A stretch of 64,000 nt of DNA, taken from NCBI RefSeq assembly GCF_013337765.1, contig NZ_VBSB01000010.1:823505-887504 (forward strand). The letters are read 5' to 3'. The translations under genes and the position numbers were made by a program. Shown one piece after another: positions 42,402 to 50,809 of the stretch. Source of the DNA: Mycolicibacterium sphagni. GTDB taxonomy: Bacteria > Actinomycetota > Actinomycetes > Mycobacteriales > Mycobacteriaceae. Positions within the stretch are counted from its first letter, which is position 1; each line of letters starts with the position of its first letter. Under the pieces are notes generated by a model. It was not told the origin of the DNA and did no database searches. It saw nothing but the letters and a program-made list of their open reading frames with translations.

Positions 42402-42913
42402 CGGGCGACCGTATGCGGGATTCGTAACGCCGCTGTTAGCGGTGCATTCCCCGTCAGTTACGCGAAAGATATACTCCTGCAATACATAACACGCTATTTG
42501 TCATACACGCACTACATACCACGACGTATGTAAGGGCCGTCCCAGCTAAAGGAACAGCGACGAATTCGCGACGACTGCGGGCAGCTGATCGCAGTTGGTT
42601 ACAACCGCAACTGCGGTATGAAACGCCTTGACGGACTTACTGTGTGGAGCCCTGCCCAGCATCCCTTTGGCCGAGGGACGAGGGCTGCTCGGCGGGCAGA
42701 TTGGGAGTGTAGTGACGCTCGGGCGCGAGGACGAATTGCAGGTGCGGGCGCACAGCCCGCGCAAGAGGGCCTCCTCGGTCCCACCGGTCGACGCGGATGC
42801 TCCGAAGGTGGTATGTATGGGCGATCAACTTCCAATTTGACTCCACCATTGGTGGCGACACGCTCGCGCGTCAAGCTAGCGCGCGCTAGAACCGGGTACG
42901 CACATCGCCTTCG
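42402..42913. promoter_or_regulatory. 512-bp intergenic region between dctA and lacI-type gene
   Basis: No convincing gene. The dctA-proximal part (42470-42535) is unusually AT-rich and contains an inverted repeat with seven-base arms TACATAC (42513-42519) and GTATGTA (42526-42532), a candidate operator for dctA. The part next to the LacI-type gene holds the palindrome CTAGCGCGCGCTAG (see separate entry). Short frames on either strand here have no recognisable features. Confidence 0.5.
42876..42889. promoter_or_regulatory. Perfect 14-bp palindrome, candidate LacI-type operator (auxiliary site)
   Basis: CTAGCGCGCGCTAG lies 24 bp beyond the 3' end of the LacI-type gene. Its last ten bases recur exactly at 44038-44047 in that regulator's divergent promoter. 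Central CG and CTAG-N6-CTAG form fit LacI-family operators. A distal site on the far side of the regulator gene could act in looping. Confidence 0.5.
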
Positions 42914-43960
42914 TTACGTGTCGTCTCGAGACCTCGGGGTGCACCGCGCGGTCGACCCGCGCACCACCAGGTCGGGCTTGTGTCGGACGTCCAGGAGGGG
43001 CGCATTCTCGAGCCGCATCCGGGCCAAAGCCGCCGCACCGGCGTCCTGTCCGAGCCGGCGCGCGTGCTGATCGACGGACGTCAGATCGATTCCGTGCAAC
43101 CGGGAGACCCGCGAATTGTCGTAGCCGATCAGCGACAGATCCCGAGGAATGCGCAAGCCAAGCGAGTGCGCCGCTTCACGGACACCGAACGCCATCTCGT
43201 CGTTGTGAGCAAAAACTGCCGTCGGGCGGTCCGCCACGTTCAAGAAGCCCCGGGCGGTGCGCTCGGCAACATCTTGCGAGTAGCCGTGCGCAACAACGAT
43301 TTGCGGCCTCAAGCCGGCATTCACCATGACTGCTTCATAGGCGTGACGACGCAGGAGATGGCCTTCGTACTCGATGCCGGTGATGTGCGCAATGCGCCGG
43401 TGCCCAAGATCGAGCAGATAGCTCGTCGCCGCCGCGGCCCCGGCCTCGTCGTCAGCATAGACACAGTCGACTCCCTGCACTTTTCGCGCAACACTGACTA
43501 CCGGGACGGACTGGGCGAGCGCGCGCACCTCAACGTCGGGCAGCATCAACGTCGCGGCAATGACCACTCCGACGCGGGCCTCGATGAGGGCGCCGATCGA
43601 CTGCTGATCGGTCGGCTCATCAGCGTCCGAGACCGCCAGAATTACGCGATTTCCCGAGCGCTCCACGGCATCTCGCACGCCGCGAAACACATCGGCGTAC
43701 ACCTCGTTGCGAAAGTCCAACAGGTAGAGGCCGATCGTCGACCGAGTCTTCGCGGCGAGATCAGCGGCGATGACGTTGTGCCGATAACCCAGCAGGCGAG
43801 CCGTTTCGAGGATCGTCCGTCGTGATTCCTCGCTGACGCCAGGCGCACCTCGGAAGGCCAACGAGACGAGGGCCCGGGATACGCCAGCCTTTTGCGCGAC
43901 ATCGTCCTGGGTCACCGACCGGTGCTTGCGTCCCGGAATGGATTCCTGCACGCACGCCAT
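42914..43960 (-). CDS. LacI-family transcriptional regulator
   Basis: A 348-residue regulator. The N-terminal headpiece reads SVTQDDVAQKAGVSRALVSLAFRGAPGVS with the hinge-side ARLLGYRHN, then a periplasmic-binding-type effector domain (TIGLYLLDFRNEVYADVF, RPTAVFAHNDEMAFGV, LSLIGYDNS). The ATG at 43960 gives a usual distance to the HTH; 44017 is an alternative. It is divergent from the sugar-porter gene at 44128 and presumably represses it until a sugar or polyol binds. Candidate operators CTAGCGCGCGCTAG (42876) and CTGTCGCGCGCTAG (44034) flank the gene. Confidence 0.92.
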   Translation of the reverse strand: MACVQESIPGRKHRSVTQDDVAQKAGVSRALVSLAFRGAPGVSEESRRTILETARLLGYRHNVIAADLAAKTRSTIGLYLLDFRNEVYADVFRGVRDAVERSGNRVILAVSDADEPTDQQSIGALIEARVGVVIAATLMLPDVEVRALAQSVPVVSVARKVQGVDCVYADDEAGAAAATSYLLDLGHRRIAHITGIEYEGHLLRRHAYEAVMVNAGLRPQIVVAHGYSQDVAERTARGFLNVADRPTAVFAHNDEMAFGVREAAHSLGLRIPRDLSLIGYDNSRVSRLHGIDLTSVDQHARRLGQDAGAAALARMRLENAPLLDVRHKPDLVVRGSTARCTPRSRDDT

Positions 43961-43998
43961 CGTCCCACAGGGTTCTACAGACGTCCCCCGGGAGCGTT

Positions 43999-44047
43999 CA
44001 AATGGCTTTATGTCCAAATGACTTTACAAATAACTGTCGCGCGCTAG
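43999..44047. promoter_or_regulatory. Operator region between LacI-type gene and sugar transporter
   Basis: Two direct repeats, CAAATGGCTTTA (43999-44010) and CAAATGACTTTA (44015-44026), 16 bp apart, are followed by CTGTCGCGCGCTAG (44034-44047), which matches the 42876 palindrome in 12 of 14 positions. The last is the best candidate for the LacI-type operator; the direct repeats may bind another factor. Confidence 0.45.
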
Positions 44048-44127
44048 TCTATCCACTTGTGACGGGCATCACCGTCGCCAACTAGCGCCAGCGTTCCCGG
44101 CAGGCACAGTAATAGAGGAGCCCCTAC

Positions 44128-45600
44128 ATGACTGCACATGCGGAGTCGGCGGCCGAAGCCGAGCTACCACCCCTGACGAACGGCCCGCATAGACAGCGGA
44201 TCGGCCTCATCTCGGTCGTCGCCTGTCTGGGCGGCCTGCTGTTCGGCTACGACACCGGCGTGGCCAACGGCGCCGAGGGACCGATGGCCAAAGAACTCGG
44301 GCTCTCGCTGCTGCAGCTAGGCGTGGTCATCAGCGCGCTGCTGTTCGCCGCGGCGATCGGCGCCCTGCTCGGCGGGATCATCTCCGACAAGATTGGGCGG
44401 CGCAAGACGATCCTGATCCTGGCGCTGTTGTTCTTCTTCGGCGTCGCCCTGGTGGTGTTCTCGCCGGCCGGACCCGAGGTAGGCACCTTCTCCCCGCTGG
44501 GCTTCGCGGTCCTGGTGGCCGGCCGCATCGTGCTCGGGCTCGCGGTCGGCGGCGCGTCGACGGTAGTCCCGGTCTTCCTCGCGGAGCTTGCACCCTACGA
44601 GATCCGAGGGTCGATCGCCGGGCGCAACGAGCTGGCCATCGTCGTCGGGCAGTTGTCAGCATTCGTGGTGAACGCGATTCTCGGTGTGACGCTCGGCCAC
44701 GTGGACGGCGTCTGGCGCATCATGTTCGCGGTCTGCGCGCTGCCGGCCGTGGCGTTGTTCTTCGGCATGCTGCGGATGCCGGAGTCGCCGCGCTGGTTGG
44801 TGGAGAAGGGCAAGTATGACGAAGCGCTCAGGGTGTTGAAGACCGTGCGCTCCGAGGACCGGGCCATGGCGGAGTTCGCTCAGGTAGAGCTGATCGCCCG
44901 GGAGGAGCGGCAGGCCCACCAGATCGGCATTCGCGCGATCATGGGCAGCAAGTGGCTGCGGCGCATCATCTTCGTCGGCGTGGGTGTGTGCATCGCCCAG
45001 CAGCTCACGGGCATCAACTCGATCATGTACTACGGCACGCGGGTGTTGGAGGAATCGGGCATGACCGAGGAGCGGGCGGTGCTCGCCAACATCGCGTTCG
45101 GTGTGGTCGCCGTCATCGGAGGGATCATCGCGCTGCGCAACATGGATCGGATAGATCGCCGCAAGACTTTCATGATCGGTTTTTCGCTGACGACAACATG
45201 CCATTGTCTCGTGGGCGTTGCGTCGATGCTGCTACCCGCAGGGAACCCGGCGCGGCCGTACGTGATCCTCGTCTTGGTCGTCGGGTTCGTGCTGTCGATG
45301 CAGACGTTCCTCAACGTGGCCATGTGGGTGTGGCTGGCCGAGGTCTTCCCTCTGCACATGCGCGGCCTCGGCATCGGCATCGCGGTCTTCGTCTTGTGGG
45401 TAACCAATGGTTTTCTCGGGCTCTACTTCCCGACTCTGGTCGCGAGCATTGGCATCACCGGGTCCTTCTTCCTGTTCGCCGGGATCGGCGTGGTCGCGTT
45501 GCTGTTCGTGTACACCCAGGTGCCCGAGACCCGCGGCCGCTCGCTGGAGGCGCTCGAAGAAGACGTTTCGACCGGGCAGATCTATGTCGGCCTGCGCTGA
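44128..45600 (+). CDS. Sugar-porter family MFS transporter (possibly inositol-type)
   Basis: A 490-residue 12-helix sugar porter. Signatures: LFGYDTGVANGAEG in helix 1, the motif SDKIGRRKTIL, PYEIRGSIAGRNELAIVVGQL, PESPRWLVEKGKYDEALRVL before the central loop, QQLTGINSIMYYG in helix 7, and PETRGRSLE near the C-terminus. These are the classic proton-symport hexose/polyol signatures, and the set resembles bacterial myo-inositol permeases, though the substrate is inferred. GAGGAG precedes the ATG. It is controlled, most likely, by the divergent LacI-type regulator. Confidence 0.9.
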   Translation: MTAHAESAAEAELPPLTNGPHRQRIGLISVVACLGGLLFGYDTGVANGAEGPMAKELGLSLLQLGVVISALLFAAAIGALLGGIISDKIGRRKTILILALLFFFGVALVVFSPAGPEVGTFSPLGFAVLVAGRIVLGLAVGGASTVVPVFLAELAPYEIRGSIAGRNELAIVVGQLSAFVVNAILGVTLGHVDGVWRIMFAVCALPAVALFFGMLRMPESPRWLVEKGKYDEALRVLKTVRSEDRAMAEFAQVELIAREERQAHQIGIRAIMGSKWLRRIIFVGVGVCIAQQLTGINSIMYYGTRVLEESGMTEERAVLANIAFGVVAVIGGIIALRNMDRIDRRKTFMIGFSLTTTCHCLVGVASMLLPAGNPARPYVILVLVVGFVLSMQTFLNVAMWVWLAEVFPLHMRGLGIGIAVFVLWVTNGFLGLYFPTLVASIGITGSFFLFAGIGVVALLFVYTQVPETRGRSLEALEEDVSTGQIYVGLR

Positions 45601-45612
45601 GCCGGCTCGACG

Positions 45613-47538
45613 ATGACGATGGGCGGTCCCGATACCGCTGATGCGCAGGCGGAGGAGTTGGGCCGATTTCTCGCCGGGGTGCGGCCGTTCGATGCACTGG
45701 ACCCCGCGCAGCTGGCTGCGATCGCGGTGGCGGCGACGGTCCGCGAGTTCTGCGCTGGCGAGTTGGTGGTCGATGCGTTCACGGCACCGCCCACGGAGAT
45801 CTACGTGGTGCTCACCGGCGAAGTCGACCTCTGGCACGACCCGGATCGGGTGGCCAAGGCGGGTGACGACCGGTTCGTTGCCGGCGACGTGTTCGGGTTC
45901 TCCGCGATGCTCACCGAACGCCCGGTCGGACCCCGGGTGGTCGCCACCACGTCAGCCCGCATCGCGGTGTTGCCGGGCAACCTGGTCGAGCCGGCGTTCT
46001 ACTCTCGCAGCGGCGCCCGGTTCCTGGCCGACTACATCTCCCGGACCCGAAGTAGGAACACCTCTACCCCGATGTTCAGCACAGTCGAAGACCTCATCGC
46101 GAGCACCCCGTTGGTCGTCGGCCCGGATACGCCCGTCGCGGTCATCGCACGGCAGCTCGCCGACCGCGACGTGCACTGCGCGGTAATCGATTCGGGTGAT
46201 GGTACCTACGGGATCGTCACCGAATCGGTGCTGTGCCGGCGGGTCGTCGGCGACGGGGTTTCCGCGGGCACCTCCGCACGCACGGTGATGGCGCACCCTG
46301 CCACCACCCTGGAGCTCTCCGGTTCGTCAGACGAGGCGGTGATCACGCTGCTCGATACCCGAGCCGAGTATCTGCCGGTGGTCGATCGATCCGGCAATCT
46401 GCGCGGTGTGGTCGGGGCACGTGACTTCATGCTGGCGCCGACGACGGCGGGCGTCGGGATGCTCGAACAGATCCACCGCGCCCGCAACCGAGCCGAGTTG
46501 ATCGAACGGGCCCGGCGCGCGCCGTCAGTTCTCGACGACCTCCTCGACCGGGGTCTGGCCGTCGATCGCGTCATCCGGGTGTACTCCGCGATTGTCGACG
46601 CGATCGTCCGTCGATCGATCCACCTGATCTTCGCCGATCATCCCGACCTTGCCCTCGACCAGTTCACCTGGCTCTTCCTGGGCAGTCACGGCCGGCGCGA
46701 AGCGGTGCCCTGCTCGGATGTCGACGTGGCCATTGCCTTCGACGACGACGTGTCCCCAGAGGGGATGGAGCTGTTCCGCCGCGCATTCGCCGAGGTCAAC
46801 GAACTGCTCACCGCCGCAGGGCTTGGAGTCGACGTCAATGGCGCCAACGCGTCGAACAAAGCCTTCTCCCGGACAAACGCCGAGTGGCGAGCCGCCGCAA
46901 CACGCTGGCTGACCGCACCCGGGGAGCACCCCCGCGCGGCCATGGCGGTCCACCGCACGGGACTGGCCGTGATCGCGTCCCTACTGGTGGACGCCCGGCC
47001 CGTCCACGGCACACCCGGACTGCCGGAGGTGGCACGCGTCTTCACCGACTTCCGACGGCACCCGGCCGCGATGGAGTTGCTGCTGTCGGAATCGCTTTCG
47101 CACCGGGCCAAGGAGCGGGAGCGCACGCTCCGCGACGTGTTCACCGGCAAGGGTGACACCTTCAACGTCAAAAACCACGGACTGCTACCGGTGGTGAGCA
47201 TCGCCCGATGGGCCGCACTCGGGGTCGGTTCCGCCGAACTGCAGACCGTGAAACGACTCCGCGATGCGTCCGGTTCGGCCATCCTGCCCAGCACCGAGGC
47301 CGACCGCCTGGTCGAGGTCTTCGAGATCCTGCAGCGAATGCGACTGCGCCATCACCTGAATCGGCTCCGTCACGGGCAACAACCCAGCGACCTGATCGAC
47401 CGCGACGAACTGTCACCGATCGAACGCAGCATGATCAGCCAGGCCGTCCGGGAGATCAACACGATCGCGCGCCGAATGGACCGCGTCGCCCTCCGTCCCG
47501 CATCGCCTTCTCGGCCGGCCCGGCGAAAGGCAACTTGA
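45613..47538 (+). CDS. Cyclic-nucleotide-binding/CBS/DUF294 nucleotidyltransferase-like protein
   Basis: A 641-residue putative signal-transduction protein with three parts: a cNMP-binding-like barrel (residues ~20-140, with VVLTGEVDLWHD and AGDVFGFSAML), a pair of CBS domains (~155-285), and a GlnD-like nucleotidyltransferase DUF294 domain (~320-460) with the metal-site GSHGRREAVPCSDVDVAIAF, followed by the helical DUF294 C-terminal region (NVKNHGLLPVVSIARWAAL). Family members are common beside carbon-uptake genes, but their reaction is not established. It begins 12 bp after the transporter and overlaps almost directly with the phosphoesterase. Confidence 0.87.
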   Translation: MTMGGPDTADAQAEELGRFLAGVRPFDALDPAQLAAIAVAATVREFCAGELVVDAFTAPPTEIYVVLTGEVDLWHDPDRVAKAGDDRFVAGDVFGFSAMLTERPVGPRVVATTSARIAVLPGNLVEPAFYSRSGARFLADYISRTRSRNTSTPMFSTVEDLIASTPLVVGPDTPVAVIARQLADRDVHCAVIDSGDGTYGIVTESVLCRRVVGDGVSAGTSARTVMAHPATTLELSGSSDEAVITLLDTRAEYLPVVDRSGNLRGVVGARDFMLAPTTAGVGMLEQIHRARNRAELIERARRAPSVLDDLLDRGLAVDRVIRVYSAIVDAIVRRSIHLIFADHPDLALDQFTWLFLGSHGRREAVPCSDVDVAIAFDDDVSPEGMELFRRAFAEVNELLTAAGLGVDVNGANASNKAFSRTNAEWRAAATRWLTAPGEHPRAAMAVHRTGLAVIASLLVDARPVHGTPGLPEVARVFTDFRRHPAAMELLLSESLSHRAKERERTLRDVFTGKGDTFNVKNHGLLPVVSIARWAALGVGSAELQTVKRLRDASGSAILPSTEADRLVEVFEILQRMRLRHHLNRLRHGQQPSDLIDRDELSPIERSMISQAVREINTIARRMDRVALRPASPSRPARRKAT

Positions 47539-47543
47539 CGGCG

Positions 47544-48359
47544 ATGCGGATCGCCGTCATTGGTGATGTCGGTGGACACGCCAAACCACTGCGCCACGAG
47601 CTCGCCCGCCTCGGCGCGCGCCCCGACGGCTCGCTACCCGAGGATCTGATCGTCGTCCAGGTCGGTGATCTGATCCATCGTGGCCCCGATTCCGCTCAGG
47701 TCGTCAACATCGTCGACCGCTACCTACGCAGCCACCCCGCTCAGTGGATCCAGCTCATCGGTAACCACGAGGCACATTACCTCAAGCCGCCAGTCTTTGT
47801 CTGGCCAAAAGCCTTGAGCCGCAGGCACACCCGCATCATCAATCGCTGGTGGCAAGACGGTTCCGTGGCCGTTGCCGCTGCGGTCGAAACCACATATGAG
47901 TCCTTCCTCATCACCCACGCCGGCATCACGGCAGAATTCTGGGCCACCATTCTCGGCGGTCCACCCACCGCCGCCGGGGCCGCCCACCGGATCAACGACC
48001 TTGCGAAAGCAGACGCCGACGCGGTGTTCCGAGCTGGCACTCTGCTGCACGGATCAGCCGCACCGGATGCCGGGCCGCTGTGGGCGGACACCACCACCGA
48101 ATTGCTTCCCGGATGGGCCGACCGCCGCATGCCGTTCAGCCAGATCCATGGCCACAACAGCATCACCGCATGGCGCGGAGACGACAACACTGCGCTTCGG
48201 ACAGGCGTCGATGCCCTCGTCACGATCGACCTCGCCGCCAAACACGAAACCGTCCACCTCGCCGGCGGCCGGCTCATCGGCGTCGACCCCGACCACCGCG
48301 ACACGCCGACAACCCCATGGCACGCACTTGAACTGACCGGCACCGTCACAGCCCGTTGA
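47544..48359 (+). CDS. Calcineurin-like metallophosphoesterase
   Basis: A 271-residue phosphoesterase. Metal-binding motifs occur in order: GDVGGH at residue ~7, VGDLIHRGPDS near 40, LIGNHEAHYL near 72, then a His region SQIHGHNSITAW near 200. The order matches Ser/Thr-phosphatase or Ap4A-hydrolase-like enzymes. The ATG lies five bases after the DUF294 stop, so the two are probably co-translated; the longer frame from 47208 is antisense-like sequence inside the previous gene. Substrate unknown. Confidence 0.85.
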   Translation: MRIAVIGDVGGHAKPLRHELARLGARPDGSLPEDLIVVQVGDLIHRGPDSAQVVNIVDRYLRSHPAQWIQLIGNHEAHYLKPPVFVWPKALSRRHTRIINRWWQDGSVAVAAAVETTYESFLITHAGITAEFWATILGGPPTAAGAAHRINDLAKADADAVFRAGTLLHGSAAPDAGPLWADTTTELLPGWADRRMPFSQIHGHNSITAWRGDDNTALRTGVDALVTIDLAAKHETVHLAGGRLIGVDPDHRDTPTTPWHALELTGTVTAR

Positions 48360-48472
48360 GTCGGATCACGCGTCGGCGAGATAGTGGGCGCACCGCGCGC
48401 AGGCACGTGCGCTCCGTTGAGGCTCCGCGGTATAGGCAGCGCACACGATATGGCTCTGCCATCGCGCCGAGG

Positions 48473-49483
48473 TCACGGCGAACGTGACGGAGCCGCGGTA
48501 CTGCCACGGAGGACGAGAGCCGGTTCCAGTACCGCGGCGAGCGGCTCCGTACGGCCGCCGTCGAGGCGTTGGACGACTGCCTCAATCGCGCTGTCGGCCT
48601 GATCGCGGGGTTGTTGACTCACGGACGTGAGGTCGATGCTGCCTAGTCGCGCCAGGACGTTGTTGTCGAAGCCGGTGATCGATACCCGTTCCGGGACTGA
48701 CACTCCGGCGCGACGCAGCCGATCCATGACGCCGATGGCAACGTAGTCGTTGACACAGACCACCGCGGTAGGCAGCGCCGAGTCGAGCAGTTCAGTGGCC
48801 GCCAGCATGCCGGCCTCCTCGGTGAAATCCCCCGCGATGACCCGGGCTTCGCCTTCGAGGCCGTGCCTGCGCATAGCGCGCGCGAATCCGTTGCGGCGAT
48901 CGGCGCTAATGGTCCCGGTCCCGCCGTCGATATGGACGATGTCACGATGCCCGAGTCCGACCAGATGGTCCACGGCGGCTGAGATCCCGCGTCCGTCCGC
49001 AGAGCGCACGACGTCCAAGTTGGGATCGGCGATGCGGCGTCCGATCACGACCGTAGGCATCGTCGCCCCGATCGTCGCGATGTCGCGAGCGGGCAGCTCC
49101 GGACCGATGAGCAGTAGACCTTCGCAACGGAAGTCGCGCAACGTATCGATTACCCGGGCCTCGTTGTGGGTGGGTGTGACGGCCCCGAGCACGACTTCGT
49201 ACCCCGCTCTGTCGGCCGCGGCGACCAGGTCTTCGACAAGTTCGGCATGGAAACCGCTACCGATATTGGCCATCACTCCGATCAGGTTCGACCGCTTGGC
49301 CGTCATAAGCGCGGCGGTGCGGTTGATGCGGTAGCCGATCTCGTCCGCGGCGTCCAGAACACGGCGGCGGGTCTCAGCGCTCGCGCCGGGTGCATTGCGA
49401 AACACCAAGGACACCAGCGCCTTGGACACGCCGACCTTGTCGGCGACGTCCTGCATTGTCGGTCGCGGGCGCTCACTGGCCAC
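48473..49483 (-). CDS. LacI-family transcriptional regulator of the dehydrogenase/isomerase locus
   Basis: A 336-residue regulator from GTG (VASERPRPTMQDVADKVG). The HTH VADKVGVSKALVSLVFRNAPGAS is nearly the same as that of the other LacI-type protein in this window, in particular the recognition helix S-[RK]-A-L-V-S. The effector domain has LIGVMANIGSGFHAEL, PTAVVCVNDYVAIGV and SITGFDNN. It is divergent from the MocA-type dehydrogenase; an 18-bp palindrome lies between. The frame upstream to 49606 would pass through that operator and is not used. Confidence 0.92.
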   Translation of the reverse strand: MASERPRPTMQDVADKVGVSKALVSLVFRNAPGASAETRRRVLDAADEIGYRINRTAALMTAKRSNLIGVMANIGSGFHAELVEDLVAAADRAGYEVVLGAVTPTHNEARVIDTLRDFRCEGLLLIGPELPARDIATIGATMPTVVIGRRIADPNLDVVRSADGRGISAAVDHLVGLGHRDIVHIDGGTGTISADRRNGFARAMRRHGLEGEARVIAGDFTEEAGMLAATELLDSALPTAVVCVNDYVAIGVMDRLRRAGVSVPERVSITGFDNNVLARLGSIDLTSVSQQPRDQADSAIEAVVQRLDGGRTEPLAAVLEPALVLRGSTAAPSRSP

Positions 49484-49551
49484 TCGGCGCTCCTGATCTG
49501 GCGGTCGGTTGGGGGGTTGACAGCAGAGTGTGACGGGAGCCATAGTAACGG

Positions 49552-49569
49552 TACTAGACCGGTCTAGTA
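49552..49569. promoter_or_regulatory. Perfect 18-bp palindrome, LacI-type operator
   Basis: TACTAGACCGGTCTAGTA, a perfect inverted repeat with a central CG, lies 39 bp before the dehydrogenase start and 68 bp before the divergent regulator start. Its core CTAGACCGGTCTAG has the same CTAG-N6-CTAG form as the palindrome linked to the other LacI-type gene. Confidence 0.75.
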
Positions 49570-49608
49570 GATCGGAACAGATCTGACAACCAGAACCCAG
49601 GAGCACAC

Positions 49609-50793
49609 GTGACGAAGCGCGACTCTCTCGGCGTCGCAGTGATCGGTGGCGGCATGGCCGGCCGTGCCCACGCCGCCGGCTACCGCACCGCTACCACTCT
49701 GTTCGGAACCGATCGACCAGACATCCGATTGGTGGCGATCGCCGACGCGAACCACGCCGTCGCCGATGACGTCACCAAGCGCTACGGCTACCAACGCGCC
49801 GAGTACGACTGGCACGCCATCGCAGACGCGCCCGATATCGATGCCGTCAGTGTCGTGGTGGCCAACCACCTCCACCGAGAGATGGTCGAAGGCCTGCTCG
49901 CCGCGGGCAAGCATGTCCTGTGCGAAAAGCCCCTCGCCGGATCCGTGCCCGACGCCGAGGCCATGGTCGTCGCCGCTGCGAAGTCGGATCGGGTGACCGC
50001 CGTGGGATACACCTACCGCCGGTCACCTGCCGTCGAGCAGATCCGGCGGCTACTTGTCGACGGCAGCCTCGGGGACCTTATCCATTTCAACGGCCACTAC
50101 TGGTGCGACTACGCCCTCGATCCCACGTCGCCGATCACCTGGCGCTATCGGGGCGGCCCCGGATCTGGTGCGCTCGCAGACGTGGGCAGCCATCTCATCG
50201 ATCTCGCCGAGTTTGTGTGCTCGCCCATCATCGAAGTCAGCGGGGCCTCGTTCGCGACACTGATCACGCAGCGGCCGGTGCCCGTCGGCGTCACCTACGG
50301 GCACAGCAAGGGTGCGGTGAGCGACGAGCTCGCACCGGTCGAGAACGAGGACATCGCCACCTTCACAGCCCGCTTCGACAGTGGAGCCGTCGGCACCTTC
50401 TCGGCCTCGCGCGTCGCACACAATCTGCCCGACGGACTGGCGTTCGAGCTCTTCGGATCCCACGGATCCGCTGCGTTCGACCTGCATCGTGCCGGTGAAC
50501 TCCAGCTTTCCAACGACGACATCGAGGGTGCGCTGGCCGGTTCACGGCGCGTCATCATCGGCCCCGAACACCCCTACATCCGGGGCGGTCTGCCGATGGA
50601 CGCCGGCGGTGTTGGTCACGGCGTAGCCGATCTGTTCAGTTTCCAGGCCCGCGCGTTCCTCGACCAGATCGCGGGCATCGGCGACCTTGGGCCGCTCCCG
50701 GGATTCGACGTCGGTCTGCATGGGCTTCGTCTCGTCGCCGCTATTACCGAATCCGCCGCCTCCGGCGGCGCCACCGTCAAAGTCAGTTACTGA
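49609..50793 (+). CDS. Gfo/Idh/MocA-family oxidoreductase
   Basis: A 394-residue NAD(P)-dependent dehydrogenase of the inositol/glucose-fructose oxidoreductase family. The Rossmann motif is VAVIGGGMAGRAHAAGY, and the conserved E-K-P segment is LCEKPLAG near residue 107. The C-terminal domain has DVGSHLIDLAEFV, with Asp and His residues that are the usual catalytic region. AGGAG precedes the GTG. It opens a three-gene plus-strand operon with a TIM-barrel isomerase and a solute-binding lipoprotein, so it should oxidise an imported sugar or polyol, possibly an inositol. Confidence 0.93.
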   Translation: MTKRDSLGVAVIGGGMAGRAHAAGYRTATTLFGTDRPDIRLVAIADANHAVADDVTKRYGYQRAEYDWHAIADAPDIDAVSVVVANHLHREMVEGLLAAGKHVLCEKPLAGSVPDAEAMVVAAAKSDRVTAVGYTYRRSPAVEQIRRLLVDGSLGDLIHFNGHYWCDYALDPTSPITWRYRGGPGSGALADVGSHLIDLAEFVCSPIIEVSGASFATLITQRPVPVGVTYGHSKGAVSDELAPVENEDIATFTARFDSGAVGTFSASRVAHNLPDGLAFELFGSHGSAAFDLHRAGELQLSNDDIEGALAGSRRVIIGPEHPYIRGGLPMDAGGVGHGVADLFSFQARAFLDQIAGIGDLGPLPGFDVGLHGLRLVAAITESAASGGATVKVSY

Positions 50794-50809
50794 GAAGGGA
50801 TTTCACCCT

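Noticed and set aside
42599..43070. Several short frames in the dctA-lacI gap
   Set aside because: No ribosome site, no domain pattern and Arg/Pro-rich composition; the region carries operator-like palindromes instead.
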